Assembly (NCBI RefSeq): GCF_000297025.1
Contig: NZ_CAKD01000010.1
Coordinates: forward strand, 1 to 64,000
Source: Lactobacillus pasteurii DSM 23907 = CRBIP 24.76
Lineage (GTDB): Bacteria > Bacillota > Bacilli > Lactobacillales > Lactobacillaceae
Direction of reading: 5' to 3'
DNA: 64,000 nucleotides
The notes beneath the pieces were generated by a model, which saw nothing but the letters and a program-made list of their open reading frames with translations, ran no database searches and was not told the origin of the DNA. The position numbers and the translations under genes are program-made. Below, piece after piece: positions 28,764 to 37,948 of the stretch (position 1 is its first letter; each line of letters opens with the position of its first letter).

Positions 28764-28766
28764 AGA

Positions 28767-28795
28767 TTGAATTTGCAAACCAACTTCTGTATAAT
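28767..28795 (+). promoter_or_regulatory. Promoter of the 28.8-kb small RNA
   Basis: TTGAAT (28767-28772), exactly 17 bases, TATAAT (28790-28795). No coding start follows within 170 bases before a terminator. Confidence 0.7.
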
Positions 28796-28801
28796 GACGA
28801 A

Positions 28802-28892
28802 AAAAAGGAGCTAGTGACTCGCACTCACTAACTCCAATCTTAACTTGTATATGACTGTGGGAAAGCTAATCTTTATGGTTAGCTTTTTTTGC
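28802..28892 (+). ncRNA. Candidate small RNA of about 90 nt
   Basis: After the promoter at 28767-28795 the transcript would contain a 10-bp hairpin (GGAG-TAGTGA with TCACTA-CTCC, 28808-28836), a 25-base linker and a terminator (AAAGCTAA..TTAGCTTT plus T7, ending about 28892). A separate strong promoter for the next gene starts just after it (28918), so this is an independent unit. No frame above a few codons. Confidence 0.6.
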
Positions 28893-28917
28893 TATAAAAA
28901 CCAATTCCTAAAGCAGT

Positions 28918-28946
28918 TTGACATCCAGCTAGTTTTCACTTATCTT
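28918..28946 (+). promoter_or_regulatory. Promoter of the 28974 gene
   Basis: Perfect -35 TTGACA (28918-28923), 17-base spacer, TATCTT -10 (28941-28946). Confidence 0.7.
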
Positions 28947-28973
28947 ATAAAAAACACTCAAAGGGAAACTAAC

Positions 28974-29351
28974 ATGAACAATCAACTCGATCGCAAAACA
29001 GAAACGATTGATTATTATCGTCAAGAAGCTAGTGGATACTATGATATTAAACAAACCTTTCATAGCATATGTGTTATCGAATTTCTCGATAATACCCTAA
29101 CAGAAGCTAATTTGATTATGAAAAATGAAAATATCGATCAGCCAGATTTATTAGATAAAGATGTGTACAAAATACGTATTACAACTAGAGATGCTGGTTG
29201 TAGAGAACTTACCCTAGACAAATGGCCGGACAAGGTAAAGCAGTTATTTAATAGATCAAGCGAGGATTTCGATGTATTTTTCGACCCACTCGAAAGTTTA
29301 GGAATAATAAAGAAGCGCCATATGGCGCTTCTTTTTATGGCAAATGCGTAA
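28974..29351 (+). CDS. Uncharacterised 125-residue protein whose frame runs through its terminator
   Basis: Starts at ATG 28974 with an AAAGGGA Shine-Dalgarno and its own promoter. Residues 1-110 are soluble and charged (ETIDYYRQEASGYYDIKQTF; KLTLDKWPDKVKQL-type C-terminal part). The final 15 codons are encoded by the terminator hairpin at 29309-29336, so the natural stop may have been lost and the mRNA would end before its stop codon. Function unknown. Confidence 0.55.
   Translation: MNNQLDRKTETIDYYRQEASGYYDIKQTFHSICVIEFLDNTLTEANLIMKNENIDQPDLLDKDVYKIRITTRDAGCRELTLDKWPDKVKQLFNRSSEDFDVFFDPLESLGIIKKRHMALLFMANA
29309..29337. terminator. Bidirectional terminator inside a reading frame
   Basis: AAAGAAGCGCC (29309-29319), ATAT loop, GGCGCTTCTTT (29324-29334) then TT. 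It lies between convergent genes and overlaps the end of both frames. Confidence 0.85.
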
Positions 29352-30030
29352 TGCAAAAATTCTCGCGTTGAGACAATGTCTTGGTATCATTTTCTGCTAC
29401 GCTGCGATAAAGCCGGTTAGCTACAACATCGGCTGTGCGTACCAAGGTAACCTTCGCCGAGTTGCAATAGCTAACTTCAATGCTGCGCAAGTTAGGAAAC
29501 ATTGGCGCAAAGAATTTGGAATAAGTCTCATTAAATCTGCCATCCTTAAATTCTTCTTCCAGTGTTTCCTTCAATTCATTTCTTTCATCTTTTGCTACCG
29601 AACGCTCATCTGCAAAGATATAGATAGCTGTAACCTTATTAGGGTTGATAGTTTTATTAAGAATCAGTTGTTCGAACTTTCTTTTTAAAGCGATTTTGTA
29701 CGCATAGTCTAAGTATCTCCGCTTTGACTTTTTACTTTTAAAAATCTGCCCCAATATCCTTTGTTGGTGAATGATAACCCCAAACTTCTCTAAGTTATTC
29801 AAGGATCGGTAGATTTTGTTTCTAGTTGTTGGACTCAGCTTGGCAGCCTTCAATTCTTCGGTATCGTTTCGATCTTCCTTTTTGCGAATAATGCTTTCCA
29901 CATGCCGATATTTTCTAGTGGCAATATCCTTTTCCTCACGTGAAAGAAAGAATACACCACCAAAAACGAAGACCTCATTGTGTACATTATCGAAAACTCC
30001 CGACTCATCTGAGTAAATAAATATTTCCAT
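29335..30030 (-). CDS. DUF3800 domain protein
   Basis: 231 residues with the DUF3800 signature: an N-terminal YSDESG acidic motif, central IYIFADERS and C-terminal LVRTADVVAN. The fold is predicted to be RNase H-like; biochemical role unknown, often in defence islands or mobile regions. Start ATG 30030 with an AGGGGC Shine-Dalgarno. It lies behind a structured leader ending in a terminator hairpin (30045-30099), suggesting regulated read-through. Intact. Confidence 0.85.
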   Translation of the reverse strand: MEIFIYSDESGVFDNVHNEVFVFGGVFFLSREEKDIATRKYRHVESIIRKKEDRNDTEELKAAKLSPTTRNKIYRSLNNLEKFGVIIHQQRILGQIFKSKKSKRRYLDYAYKIALKRKFEQLILNKTINPNKVTAIYIFADERSVAKDERNELKETLEEEFKDGRFNETYSKFFAPMFPNLRSIEVSYCNSAKVTLVRTADVVANRLYRSVAENDTKTLSQRENFCITHLP

Positions 30031-30044
30031 ACTTGCCCCTAATC

Positions 30045-30099
30045 AAAAAAACCGCCCCCATGTAAGGGACGGCCCCGTGGCCGACGATATTACATATCG
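30045..30099 (-). promoter_or_regulatory. Structured attenuator-like leader of the DUF3800 gene
   Basis: Read on the minus strand: hairpin CGATAT-GTA-ATATCG; hairpin CGGCC-ACGG-GGCCG (30083-30070); and a terminator CCGUCCC..GGGGCGG (30072-30052) followed by seven U's. The second and third stems share bases 30070-30072, so they are mutually exclusive: an anti-terminator/terminator switch. The GC content here is far above the neighbourhood. Conserved RNAs upstream of DUF3800 genes (DUF3800-I to -XI motifs) have been described; membership is not verified. Confidence 0.65.
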
Positions 30100-30207
30100 C
30101 TTAAACGTTAATTCGGTTGCACGAGTATACAGCTTTTTTTATTATTCTTACCTGCAATTTCATTTAATCAAATTTTGCAAGGGCTGTCAATTTCCTTGTC
30201 TATGTTA

Positions 30208-30238
30208 GAAAAAAGGCGCCTAATTAGGCGTCTTTTGA
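30208..30238 (-). terminator. Terminator of the EIIC gene
   Basis: Stem AAAAG-CGCC with GGCG-CTTTT; a T-run on the minus strand. Confidence 0.7.
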
Positions 30239-30252
30239 TCATTATTAAAAGA

Positions 30253-31578
30253 TTATTTTTCTTTAGCTACTTCTTCTTTGTAGAGCATATTATCGTAGCT
30301 ATGAGCAAATGGCAAGTAAACGAAGAATGAAATTACTAAGATAATTGCTTGCCAGATAGCCACTTTCCAACCACCAATTAAGAAACCAGAAATTACAGGA
30401 GGAGTGGTCCAAGGAACTTGAACACCAGTTAGGTATGGTAGAATTCCAGCCTTGATCAAAAGGTAAGTTGAACCAGCAGATAGTGGTGGCATGATAAAGA
30501 ATGGAATTGCTAAAAGTGGGTTCATAACGATTGGCAAACCAAACAATACTGGTTCGTTGATATTGAAGATTCCTGGTACTAAAGCCAATTTACCAATACT
30601 CTTCAATTGAGTTGATTTAGCAAAGAAAGTGATAAAGACAACTAATCCTAAAGTCATTCCAGCACCAGTTACGGTTGAGAATTGGTCAAACAAACCTTGG
30701 ATAACGATGTGACCACCATGTGCAGCATCAACATAACCAAATTTCTTGAAGATTTCTGCATTTTCCAAGGCGTTGGCACCAAGAATAGGACCAGCGATAC
30801 CACCAACCAGAGTTGAGCCGTGAACACCAAAGAACCAGAAAAATGGAACTAAAAGCGTCAAAAGCAAGATACCACCAAATGAGTCAGTTACACCTTGAAG
30901 TGGGGTTTGAATTGTGGCATAAATCCATTGAGTTAAAGTAGTGTGGGCTACTTTTTCAAAGAAGATATAGACAACTAACCAGCAAACTGTTAAAGCGGCA
31001 GCTGGAATCAAAGCAACAAATGAACCGGCAACTGCAGGTGGAACTTGTTCTGGTAACTTAATAGTGATCTTCTTCTTGATAAACCAAGAGTAAATCCAAC
31101 CAGTAATCAAACCAACGATGATCGCTGCAATCATCCCCTGACCGCCAAGCCAAGTACGGTCAATGAAACCACCTAATAATGATGGAGCTTGCTGAGCAGA
31201 GATCACAGTCTTAGTTCCGTTCATAACTGCCGAAGTTGGGTTCATGATAATCAAAAATCCAACAAATGCAGTCATACCCGCAGGCAATGGATCGACTTGT
31301 TCATTTTTTGCCCAGGTATAAGCGATCCCGACTACTGCAAAGACAGCAACAATCCCAAACGATGCGTTATATGCTTGGTTCCAAAATGGAGTTAAGCCCA
31401 TTTGATTCATCCAGTTAGCAACAACTGGCACTGGGAATGAAGCCATCAATAAGAATACTGAACCTACCATGATGAATGGCAATGATAGAACCATTCCGTC
31501 TTTCAAGGCAACGATTGCCTTGGTGTTGACGAATTTCATAATAGGAGGCAGTACTTTATTATTAATAAAATCTTTCAT
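30253..31578 (-). CDS. celB: PTS cellobiose-type EIIC permease
   Basis: 441 residues, about 10 helices, EIIC of the lactose/cellobiose PTS family, with the conserved GIFNINEPVLFGLPIV motif near residue 340 and a LPFIMVGS-type N-terminus. It imports and phosphorylates beta-glucosides together with EIIA and EIIB proteins, which are not encoded in the window and must come from elsewhere. It is divergent from an RpiR regulator and a GH1 phospho-beta-glucosidase, forming one functional module. cre box 50 bases upstream. Confidence 0.93.
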   Translation of the reverse strand: MKDFINNKVLPPIMKFVNTKAIVALKDGMVLSLPFIMVGSVFLLMASFPVPVVANWMNQMGLTPFWNQAYNASFGIVAVFAVVGIAYTWAKNEQVDPLPAGMTAFVGFLIIMNPTSAVMNGTKTVISAQQAPSLLGGFIDRTWLGGQGMIAAIIVGLITGWIYSWFIKKKITIKLPEQVPPAVAGSFVALIPAAALTVCWLVVYIFFEKVAHTTLTQWIYATIQTPLQGVTDSFGGILLLTLLVPFFWFFGVHGSTLVGGIAGPILGANALENAEIFKKFGYVDAAHGGHIVIQGLFDQFSTVTGAGMTLGLVVFITFFAKSTQLKSIGKLALVPGIFNINEPVLFGLPIVMNPLLAIPFFIMPPLSAGSTYLLIKAGILPYLTGVQVPWTTPPVISGFLIGGWKVAIWQAIILVISFFVYLPFAHSYDNMLYKEEVAKEK

Positions 31579-31627
31579 GATTTTGTCCCCTCTAAAACCT
31601 TTTTATTTAATTCACACCCTCATTTTA

Positions 31628-31641
31628 TGGAAGCGGTTACT
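31628..31641 (-). promoter_or_regulatory. cre box upstream of the EIIC gene
   Basis: TGGAAGCGGTTACT matches cre at 12 of 14 positions in the divergent EIIC/rpiR control region. Confidence 0.6.
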
Positions 31642-31704
31642 ATTTTGCAATGCTTTTGACCGACTTTGGAATTTATCCGATCTTTTGGACTTTTATACCT
31701 TCCC

Positions 31705-31728
31705 TGGAACACTGTGTTCCATTATAAT
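31705..31728 (+). promoter_or_regulatory. Palindromic operator in the rpiR promoter
   Basis: TGGAACAC-T-GTGTTCCA (31705-31721) is a perfect palindrome that exactly fills the spacer in front of the -10 TATAAT (31723-31728). The core GGAACA-N3-TGTTCC recurs at 32494-32508, before the GH1 gene. Probable autoregulatory site of the RpiR protein. Confidence 0.7.
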
Positions 31729-31762
31729 GAATATAGATCATTTTTATATTAGGAGAAAAATT

Positions 31763-32488
31763 ATGGCTTTCTTTGGTTATAAAGACCTATCTTCTCTATC
31801 AGAAGTAGATTTAACAATTTATCGATATGTAGTTGATAATAGCGAAAAAGTTGTCTATATGCGTGTACGGGATATTGCCCAAAATGCTCATGTCTCTAGC
31901 TCTTCAGTCATGCGCTTTATCCATAAGATGAATTTTAGCAGTTTTTTGGAATTCAAAGCATACATCAAGAATGCCAATGCTGGTCACGATCCCAACCACC
32001 AGCTTAAATTCATTGACGACAACAATTTCCCTAAAGATATTAACAATAGTCTGCAGGTTGTCGCAGATATTATTTACGATAGCGACAATATTATTACCGT
32101 TGGTATGGGAGACTCGGCCTTTTTAGCAGAATATGCCGCTAGAAAAATGGCCTCTTTGGAGTTCAATACTACTGCTGTCTCTGATCCCTTCTATCCTTTG
32201 AAAGCAAAACTTAAAAACACCACTGATACAGCTTTGATTTGTTTTTCTGTTTCAGGAAATACGACAGAAATCATTGAATTACTCAATAGCTTCGTCAACA
32301 ATGAAGACGTAACAATTATTTCCGTTACTAGCGATGAAACTAGTGCGATTGCCAAAATAAGTCAGCATATTTTGAATTATCATATCAAGCAACGACGCTT
32401 GCCTAATCAATATGACATGACCTCACAAATTCCCGCAATGTATATCATAGAAGAGCTGGTTAATATTTTAGCTGGTATGACCAACTAA
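31763..32488 (+). CDS. RpiR/MurR-family regulator of the beta-glucoside module
   Basis: 241 residues from ATG 31763 (AGGAG Shine-Dalgarno; upstream in-frame extension rejected). Residues 1-75 are an RpiR helix-turn-helix (MRVRDIAQNAHVSSSSVMRF); residues 105-235 a SIS sugar-phosphate isomerase-like effector domain (VGMGDSAFLAEYAARKM; CFSVSGNTTEI). It probably senses a phosphorylated beta-glucoside. Operators of the form GGAACA-N3-TGTTCC flank the gene on both sides. Confidence 0.9.
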   Translation: MAFFGYKDLSSLSEVDLTIYRYVVDNSEKVVYMRVRDIAQNAHVSSSSVMRFIHKMNFSSFLEFKAYIKNANAGHDPNHQLKFIDDNNFPKDINNSLQVVADIIYDSDNIITVGMGDSAFLAEYAARKMASLEFNTTAVSDPFYPLKAKLKNTTDTALICFSVSGNTTEIIELLNSFVNNEDVTIISVTSDETSAIAKISQHILNYHIKQRRLPNQYDMTSQIPAMYIIEELVNILAGMTN

Positions 32489-32493
32489 GATTC

Positions 32494-32508
32494 GGAACAA
32501 GTTGTTCC
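32494..32508 (+). promoter_or_regulatory. Second GGAACA-N3-TGTTCC operator
   Basis: GGAACAAGTTGTTCC palindrome 5 bases after the rpiR stop, 120 bases before the GH1 start. Same core as at 31706-31720. A TATAAT (32586-32591) lies further downstream. Confidence 0.65.
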
Positions 32509-32606
32509 AGACTTGGAATAAAATTCTTATTTTTCGAATAATACCTAAAACACTCCGTTAACTATGATTTTTGAAATCAATTACATATAATTTGATTGTA
32601 ATTTGA

Positions 32607-34058
<1,452 letters not shown>

Positions 34059-34065
34059 TTAATGC

Positions 34066-34145
34066 AAAAAGGGCTGATGAACTCTCATTGTGATATGAAC
34101 CCCGAAATTCGGACATATCATTGATAATGTTCATCAGTCCTTTTC
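34066..34145. terminator. Long 80-base hairpin between convergent genes
   Basis: Outer arms AAAAAGG-CTGATGAAC (34066-34082) and GTTCATCAG-CCTTTT (34129-34144), with an inner perfect CCGAA-A-TTCGG hairpin and a partial GATATG/CATATC stem. Works as a bidirectional terminator for GH1 and the adhesin; the unusual length suggests a mobile-element or REP-like origin. Confidence 0.6.
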
Positions 34146-34155
34146 TATGTACTTT

Positions 34156-37047
34156 TTATTCAAAATCTTTTCTTCGATCGACAGTTAAACCTAATAAACT
34201 TGCAAGTACAACTGAAATTAGACCAAATACCGTCAAGTCCGCCTTATTCTGACGCTCGCCAGTATTAGGCAAGGTCGGAGCCTTGACAGATTTGCTTGCT
34301 AATTTAGCTGTAGAAGTTTCTTTTCGATCAGCTTTATTATTTGTCTTAGAATCTTTTTCGTCTTCCTTGGTAATCTTGCTAGTTTCTGTTTCCTCATTAG
34401 GAGTTGGAGTTTCTTCATTAGGCGTTGGATTATCAGGAATTGTTGGCGTTTGAGGCGTTGGTTCTTCCGGAGTAGTCGGCTTCTCAGGCTCAGTTGGTTT
34501 TTCTGGTTCAGGCGGAACATTGTTCCACTTGTTGGTAATAACTAGTTCAGAATTTTCAGCTTCGGCATCCTTTTCTTCAACATCCCCATCTTGAATCCAA
34601 TCTGCCTTGCCATCCTTGTCCACGTCAATCATCTGTTCAACAAATGAATATTTGATTCCAATTGGCAGATCCGTCAATGTGTAAGTCCAGTTGTTTTCCT
34701 TAGTAAGCTCAAAGCTAGTCACCTTGAACTTCTCACCGTCAACTGTCGCAAAGACATCGATTACTACGGCTTCTGGAGTAGCTTTATTTTGATCAGCCCA
34801 AACTTTTTTTATTTCAATCTGTCTAGTCTTCTCATCATTTGGATTAAAGTTACTGTAAACTCCACCGTTAGTTCCAATACCACCACCATAAGTAGCACTA
34901 TTGCCAAAAATATGTACGGAAGCTAATTTCTTAGCCAAAGCCTTCGCTGAATCCGACAAGTGACTCTTCAAACCGGCATCAAACAATTCTTCCGAACCGC
35001 CTAATTTTTGACCATACATCCTATCCCGATCGTGTGTCCAATTGGCATCCCCACCACCTAACGAACGATTTTGGACATTAAGCTTAACTTTTATTTTGGG
35101 ATCTAGTTCTTCATGATAAAAATCATCACCAAGAATTTCAGCAGTATTATCAAACACCGCCCAACCATTAGTTACATTGATTACAGTACTTCCTGTTGGG
35201 CAAGCCCAAATACCTCCGCCTGACCCCATGATGAAGCTTGGATCGATTGCTCCTGGCAACAAGGATTTGGCGGTATTTTCATAAATTGCTGCGTTAGACA
35301 TATTCAGATTATAGAGAACATCTGAAACATAGATGCCTCCACCTTGTGAGTAGGCAGTGTTATTAGAAATAGTCGCTTTCTTAATTTCAACTCCATCTGT
35401 GTTGATGTAAATTCCCCCACCAATATCCGCTGAAGTATTGTTATCAATTGTTGCCCCATCAATGACCACATGAGTCAAATTAGTCTTATCTACGCCATAT
35501 TCTACTGCGTCAACTGGATCTTCAGCGATTGCTATACCCCCGCCACAGCGAGTTCCACCAATCGAAGTAAAGGAATTTTCTAATTTTTTAGCTCCAATAA
35601 ACCCAACTTTGTTATTAGCGATCAAAGTATCATGATCAATGACTACATCGGCAGCACTAGCGATGGTAATTCCTCCACCACTAATAGCCCCAGTATTATT
35701 AATAATCTTAGCTCCGTGAATATTAACATGTGCCTTAACATCTTGAGCATACGAGGCAGTCATAATATTGTAGCGACCACCAATCATAATTGCACCATAG
35801 TAACCACCGATATTATTTTCGAAAGTGGTCCCCGTGATATTGACCTCGCCACCACGACTAATTGCCAAAGCCCCAGCTGCCATCGGTACGCCCGGATCTG
35901 ATTTATTCGGTTGACCATATACATCGTTAATTTTGCCAAACTGCACTGAGTTATCTTTGAATACAACATCAGGTCCAATATTACCCGTCACCTTGTAGTT
36001 TTCTGTAGGATCAACGTAATACGTTATTCCAGCAGCATAGTTGTATTCTTGCAGAAAGTAGGGTATGGTACCGAATATGACATTATCTCTAATTTGTGTA
36101 TGACCTTCTAAATCAAGATTAGCATCCTTACCAGTAACTAAGATCGTTCCACCTGGCTCGTAAGCAAACAGCTTGCCACCACCAGCTGTAAAGAGATCGT
36201 AGACATCGACATTGTTGAACTTGGCTTGGCCATTGACGACAATAGCTGCTTCTGGACTTTTTTCATTGACCCAAGTGATCCAGCCTTTTTCATCAGGTTT
36301 ATTGATTGCAGTTAGATCAGTCTGCGGATTTTCTCTTTGCGGACGAGTAATCGCTAAACCAATCTCTCCACTCGCTTCATCGTAGCTGCCTTCTAGAACC
36401 AGCTTGGCGCCTTCATGAATAAACCACTGATCGCCTAGATAGATCGTTCTTTTTTCTTGATCATTGCTGATGTGAATGTTTTGACCAGATAAAATTTCTA
36501 CCGTCGTATTGCCTAGATCAATGTCGCCAGTCAATCGTAATTTAGTTTCGCTGCCATCCTTTTTGGCATTAGCTAGTGCCTGGATGAAACTATCTGCATC
36601 CCCTATATCGATGAAATCATTCACTAAAGGCGCTGGTGCAGCCTTGGATTTGACCTTTTGAATTTTATCAGTGGCTGACGAATTGCTTATTTCTGCTTCA
36701 GCAGTAGTTTCTGGCTCAACTTCAAGTGGGCCGTCTTTATTGCTGGTCACAGTTTCAGTAGTTGATGCTATAACTGAATTTTCTGTTTCCAACTTTGGAT
36801 CAGAATTAGCTACTTCACTAGCAGTAGTTTCTTCAGTAACAACTTCCGCTTTCTTTTCAAGAGCATCATCTTCAGCCGGCTTAGTCTCTTCACTGACAAT
36901 GGTGGTTTCTGGCGTAACTTGATCAGCTTGAACTATCGACCCAGTCCCTAAGTAAAATACAGTTGCAATCATCACTGACGCTGCTCCAATCGACAGTTTT
37001 CGAATCGAGAAGCGATGATATTGATCTAAATTCTTTGGAAAATTCAT
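34156..37047 (-). CDS. YSIRK/LPXTG cell-wall adhesin with beta-helix and Cna-B domains
   Basis: 963 residues. YSIRK-type signal peptide (RFSIRKLSIGAASV, residues 12-25). Residues 45-140 are Glu/Thr/Ala-rich and disordered. Residues 150-700 have repeated NNT/GGGI patterns of a right-handed parallel beta-helix (GAISGGGITIASA; NTSADIGGGIYIN). A Cna-B domain (IEIKKVWADQ to ELVITNKWN, about 730-840) is followed by a Pro/Thr wall-spanning region, LPNTGE, a membrane helix and a basic tail. Sortase-anchored surface protein, probably a mucus or matrix adhesin. Intact, in contrast to the LPXTG remnant at 16 kb. Confidence 0.92.
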   Translation of the reverse strand: MNFPKNLDQYHRFSIRKLSIGAASVMIATVFYLGTGSIVQADQVTPETTIVSEETKPAEDDALEKKAEVVTEETTASEVANSDPKLETENSVIASTTETVTSNKDGPLEVEPETTAEAEISNSSATDKIQKVKSKAAPAPLVNDFIDIGDADSFIQALANAKKDGSETKLRLTGDIDLGNTTVEILSGQNIHISNDQEKRTIYLGDQWFIHEGAKLVLEGSYDEASGEIGLAITRPQRENPQTDLTAINKPDEKGWITWVNEKSPEAAIVVNGQAKFNNVDVYDLFTAGGGKLFAYEPGGTILVTGKDANLDLEGHTQIRDNVIFGTIPYFLQEYNYAAGITYYVDPTENYKVTGNIGPDVVFKDNSVQFGKINDVYGQPNKSDPGVPMAAGALAISRGGEVNITGTTFENNIGGYYGAIMIGGRYNIMTASYAQDVKAHVNIHGAKIINNTGAISGGGITIASAADVVIDHDTLIANNKVGFIGAKKLENSFTSIGGTRCGGGIAIAEDPVDAVEYGVDKTNLTHVVIDGATIDNNTSADIGGGIYINTDGVEIKKATISNNTAYSQGGGIYVSDVLYNLNMSNAAIYENTAKSLLPGAIDPSFIMGSGGGIWACPTGSTVINVTNGWAVFDNTAEILGDDFYHEELDPKIKVKLNVQNRSLGGGDANWTHDRDRMYGQKLGGSEELFDAGLKSHLSDSAKALAKKLASVHIFGNSATYGGGIGTNGGVYSNFNPNDEKTRQIEIKKVWADQNKATPEAVVIDVFATVDGEKFKVTSFELTKENNWTYTLTDLPIGIKYSFVEQMIDVDKDGKADWIQDGDVEEKDAEAENSELVITNKWNNVPPEPEKPTEPEKPTTPEEPTPQTPTIPDNPTPNEETPTPNEETETSKITKEDEKDSKTNNKADRKETSTAKLASKSVKAPTLPNTGERQNKADLTVFGLISVVLASLLGLTVDRRKDFE

Positions 37048-37180
37048 AACCCTACCTACTTTCTATACATCACAAAAATGCTTTGCCCAAAATAGATATG
37101 TTAATTTTTCCGACTAAAATGTTAACCCTTACATTGTAATTTTATCATATAATGTGAATATATCCGCTTGTAACGCTCAG

Positions 37181-37846
37181 CTACCAAAGGAAATCAATCA
37201 GCAATTTATCAACTTGAATATTTTCATGCAATTGGCTGTGCTGTTCCTTTCTGCCATGGATTTCATGCTCTATATATCCCTTAGCATTAGGCATAACTAG
37301 ATAGCGTAAACTTCTAGCAGAATTGACTGCAACTGGTCCGTCAGAATTACTGTCATCGTCTTTATTACCAAAAATATTCATTACTAAAGACTTAGGATAT
37401 ATTTCCTTAATTGGTAATAATTGACGATAAGTCTCATCTAACTTGCTTGGCTTACCTGACTTTGACAAGGGCGATTCAGAAACCTTAGAGATTCCACAAA
37501 TTCCATTGAAGTGCCCCGCAATATCGACTTGTTTGTTGACTTGTGGGAAGTTTTTACGGTTGTGATAGTTCTTAATCATAAACATAATCGACATATTGCC
37601 CATTGAATGGCCGACTAAGTTTACTTTGCCATGCTTATCAACAATGGCTGTCAGAATGCTCGCATTAATTGAACGACTAGCTGAGCGGACCATTTGCTTT
37701 TCTGCATTGATGCTTGATCCCCATCCATGGAAAAAGAAAGTCGGTGTTTCTATCTTTGGCCGGCTAGAAGTAGTGTCTTTATTACTGCATGCAACTAAAA
37801 AGCAAGCTGCAACTAGGACTAATAGCAATAAATTTAGTTTTTTCAT
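37181..37846 (-). CDS. DUF915 alpha/beta-hydrolase lipoprotein, internally shortened
   Basis: 221 residues from ATG 37846 (GGGGAGG Shine-Dalgarno). Lipoprotein signal with lipobox LVAC (C19 or C20). Hydrolase landmarks FFFHGWGSS, nucleophile GHSMGN, NIFGNKDDDSNSDG and terminal HSQLHEN. DUF915 proteins are usually ~270-290 residues; between DKHGKVNLV and GHSMG about 45-50 residues that normally separate these motifs are missing. The frame is preserved; activity is doubtful. A 14-bp hairpin (37907-37944) lies upstream. Confidence 0.75.
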   Translation of the reverse strand: MKKLNLLLLVLVAACFLVACSNKDTTSSRPKIETPTFFFHGWGSSINAEKQMVRSASRSINASILTAIVDKHGKVNLVGHSMGNMSIMFMIKNYHNRKNFPQVNKQVDIAGHFNGICGISKVSESPLSKSGKPSKLDETYRQLLPIKEIYPKSLVMNIFGNKDDDSNSDGPVAVNSARSLRYLVMPNAKGYIEHEIHGRKEQHSQLHENIQVDKLLIDFLW

Positions 37847-37906
37847 CTTCGTAATAATCCTCCCCTTTTCGAGATTATTATAACTGTAAAAATTACCGGC
37901 AAACAA

Positions 37907-37944
37907 ATAACACATAACTATGCTTATCGATAGTTATGTGTTAT
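37907..37944 (-). terminator. Hairpin terminator of the Eis-like gene
   Basis: Perfect 14-bp stem ATAACACATAACTA (37907-37920) with TAGTTATGTGTTAT (37931-37944), 5 bases after the 37949 stop on the minus strand. Confidence 0.65.
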
Positions 37945-37948
37945 CTCA

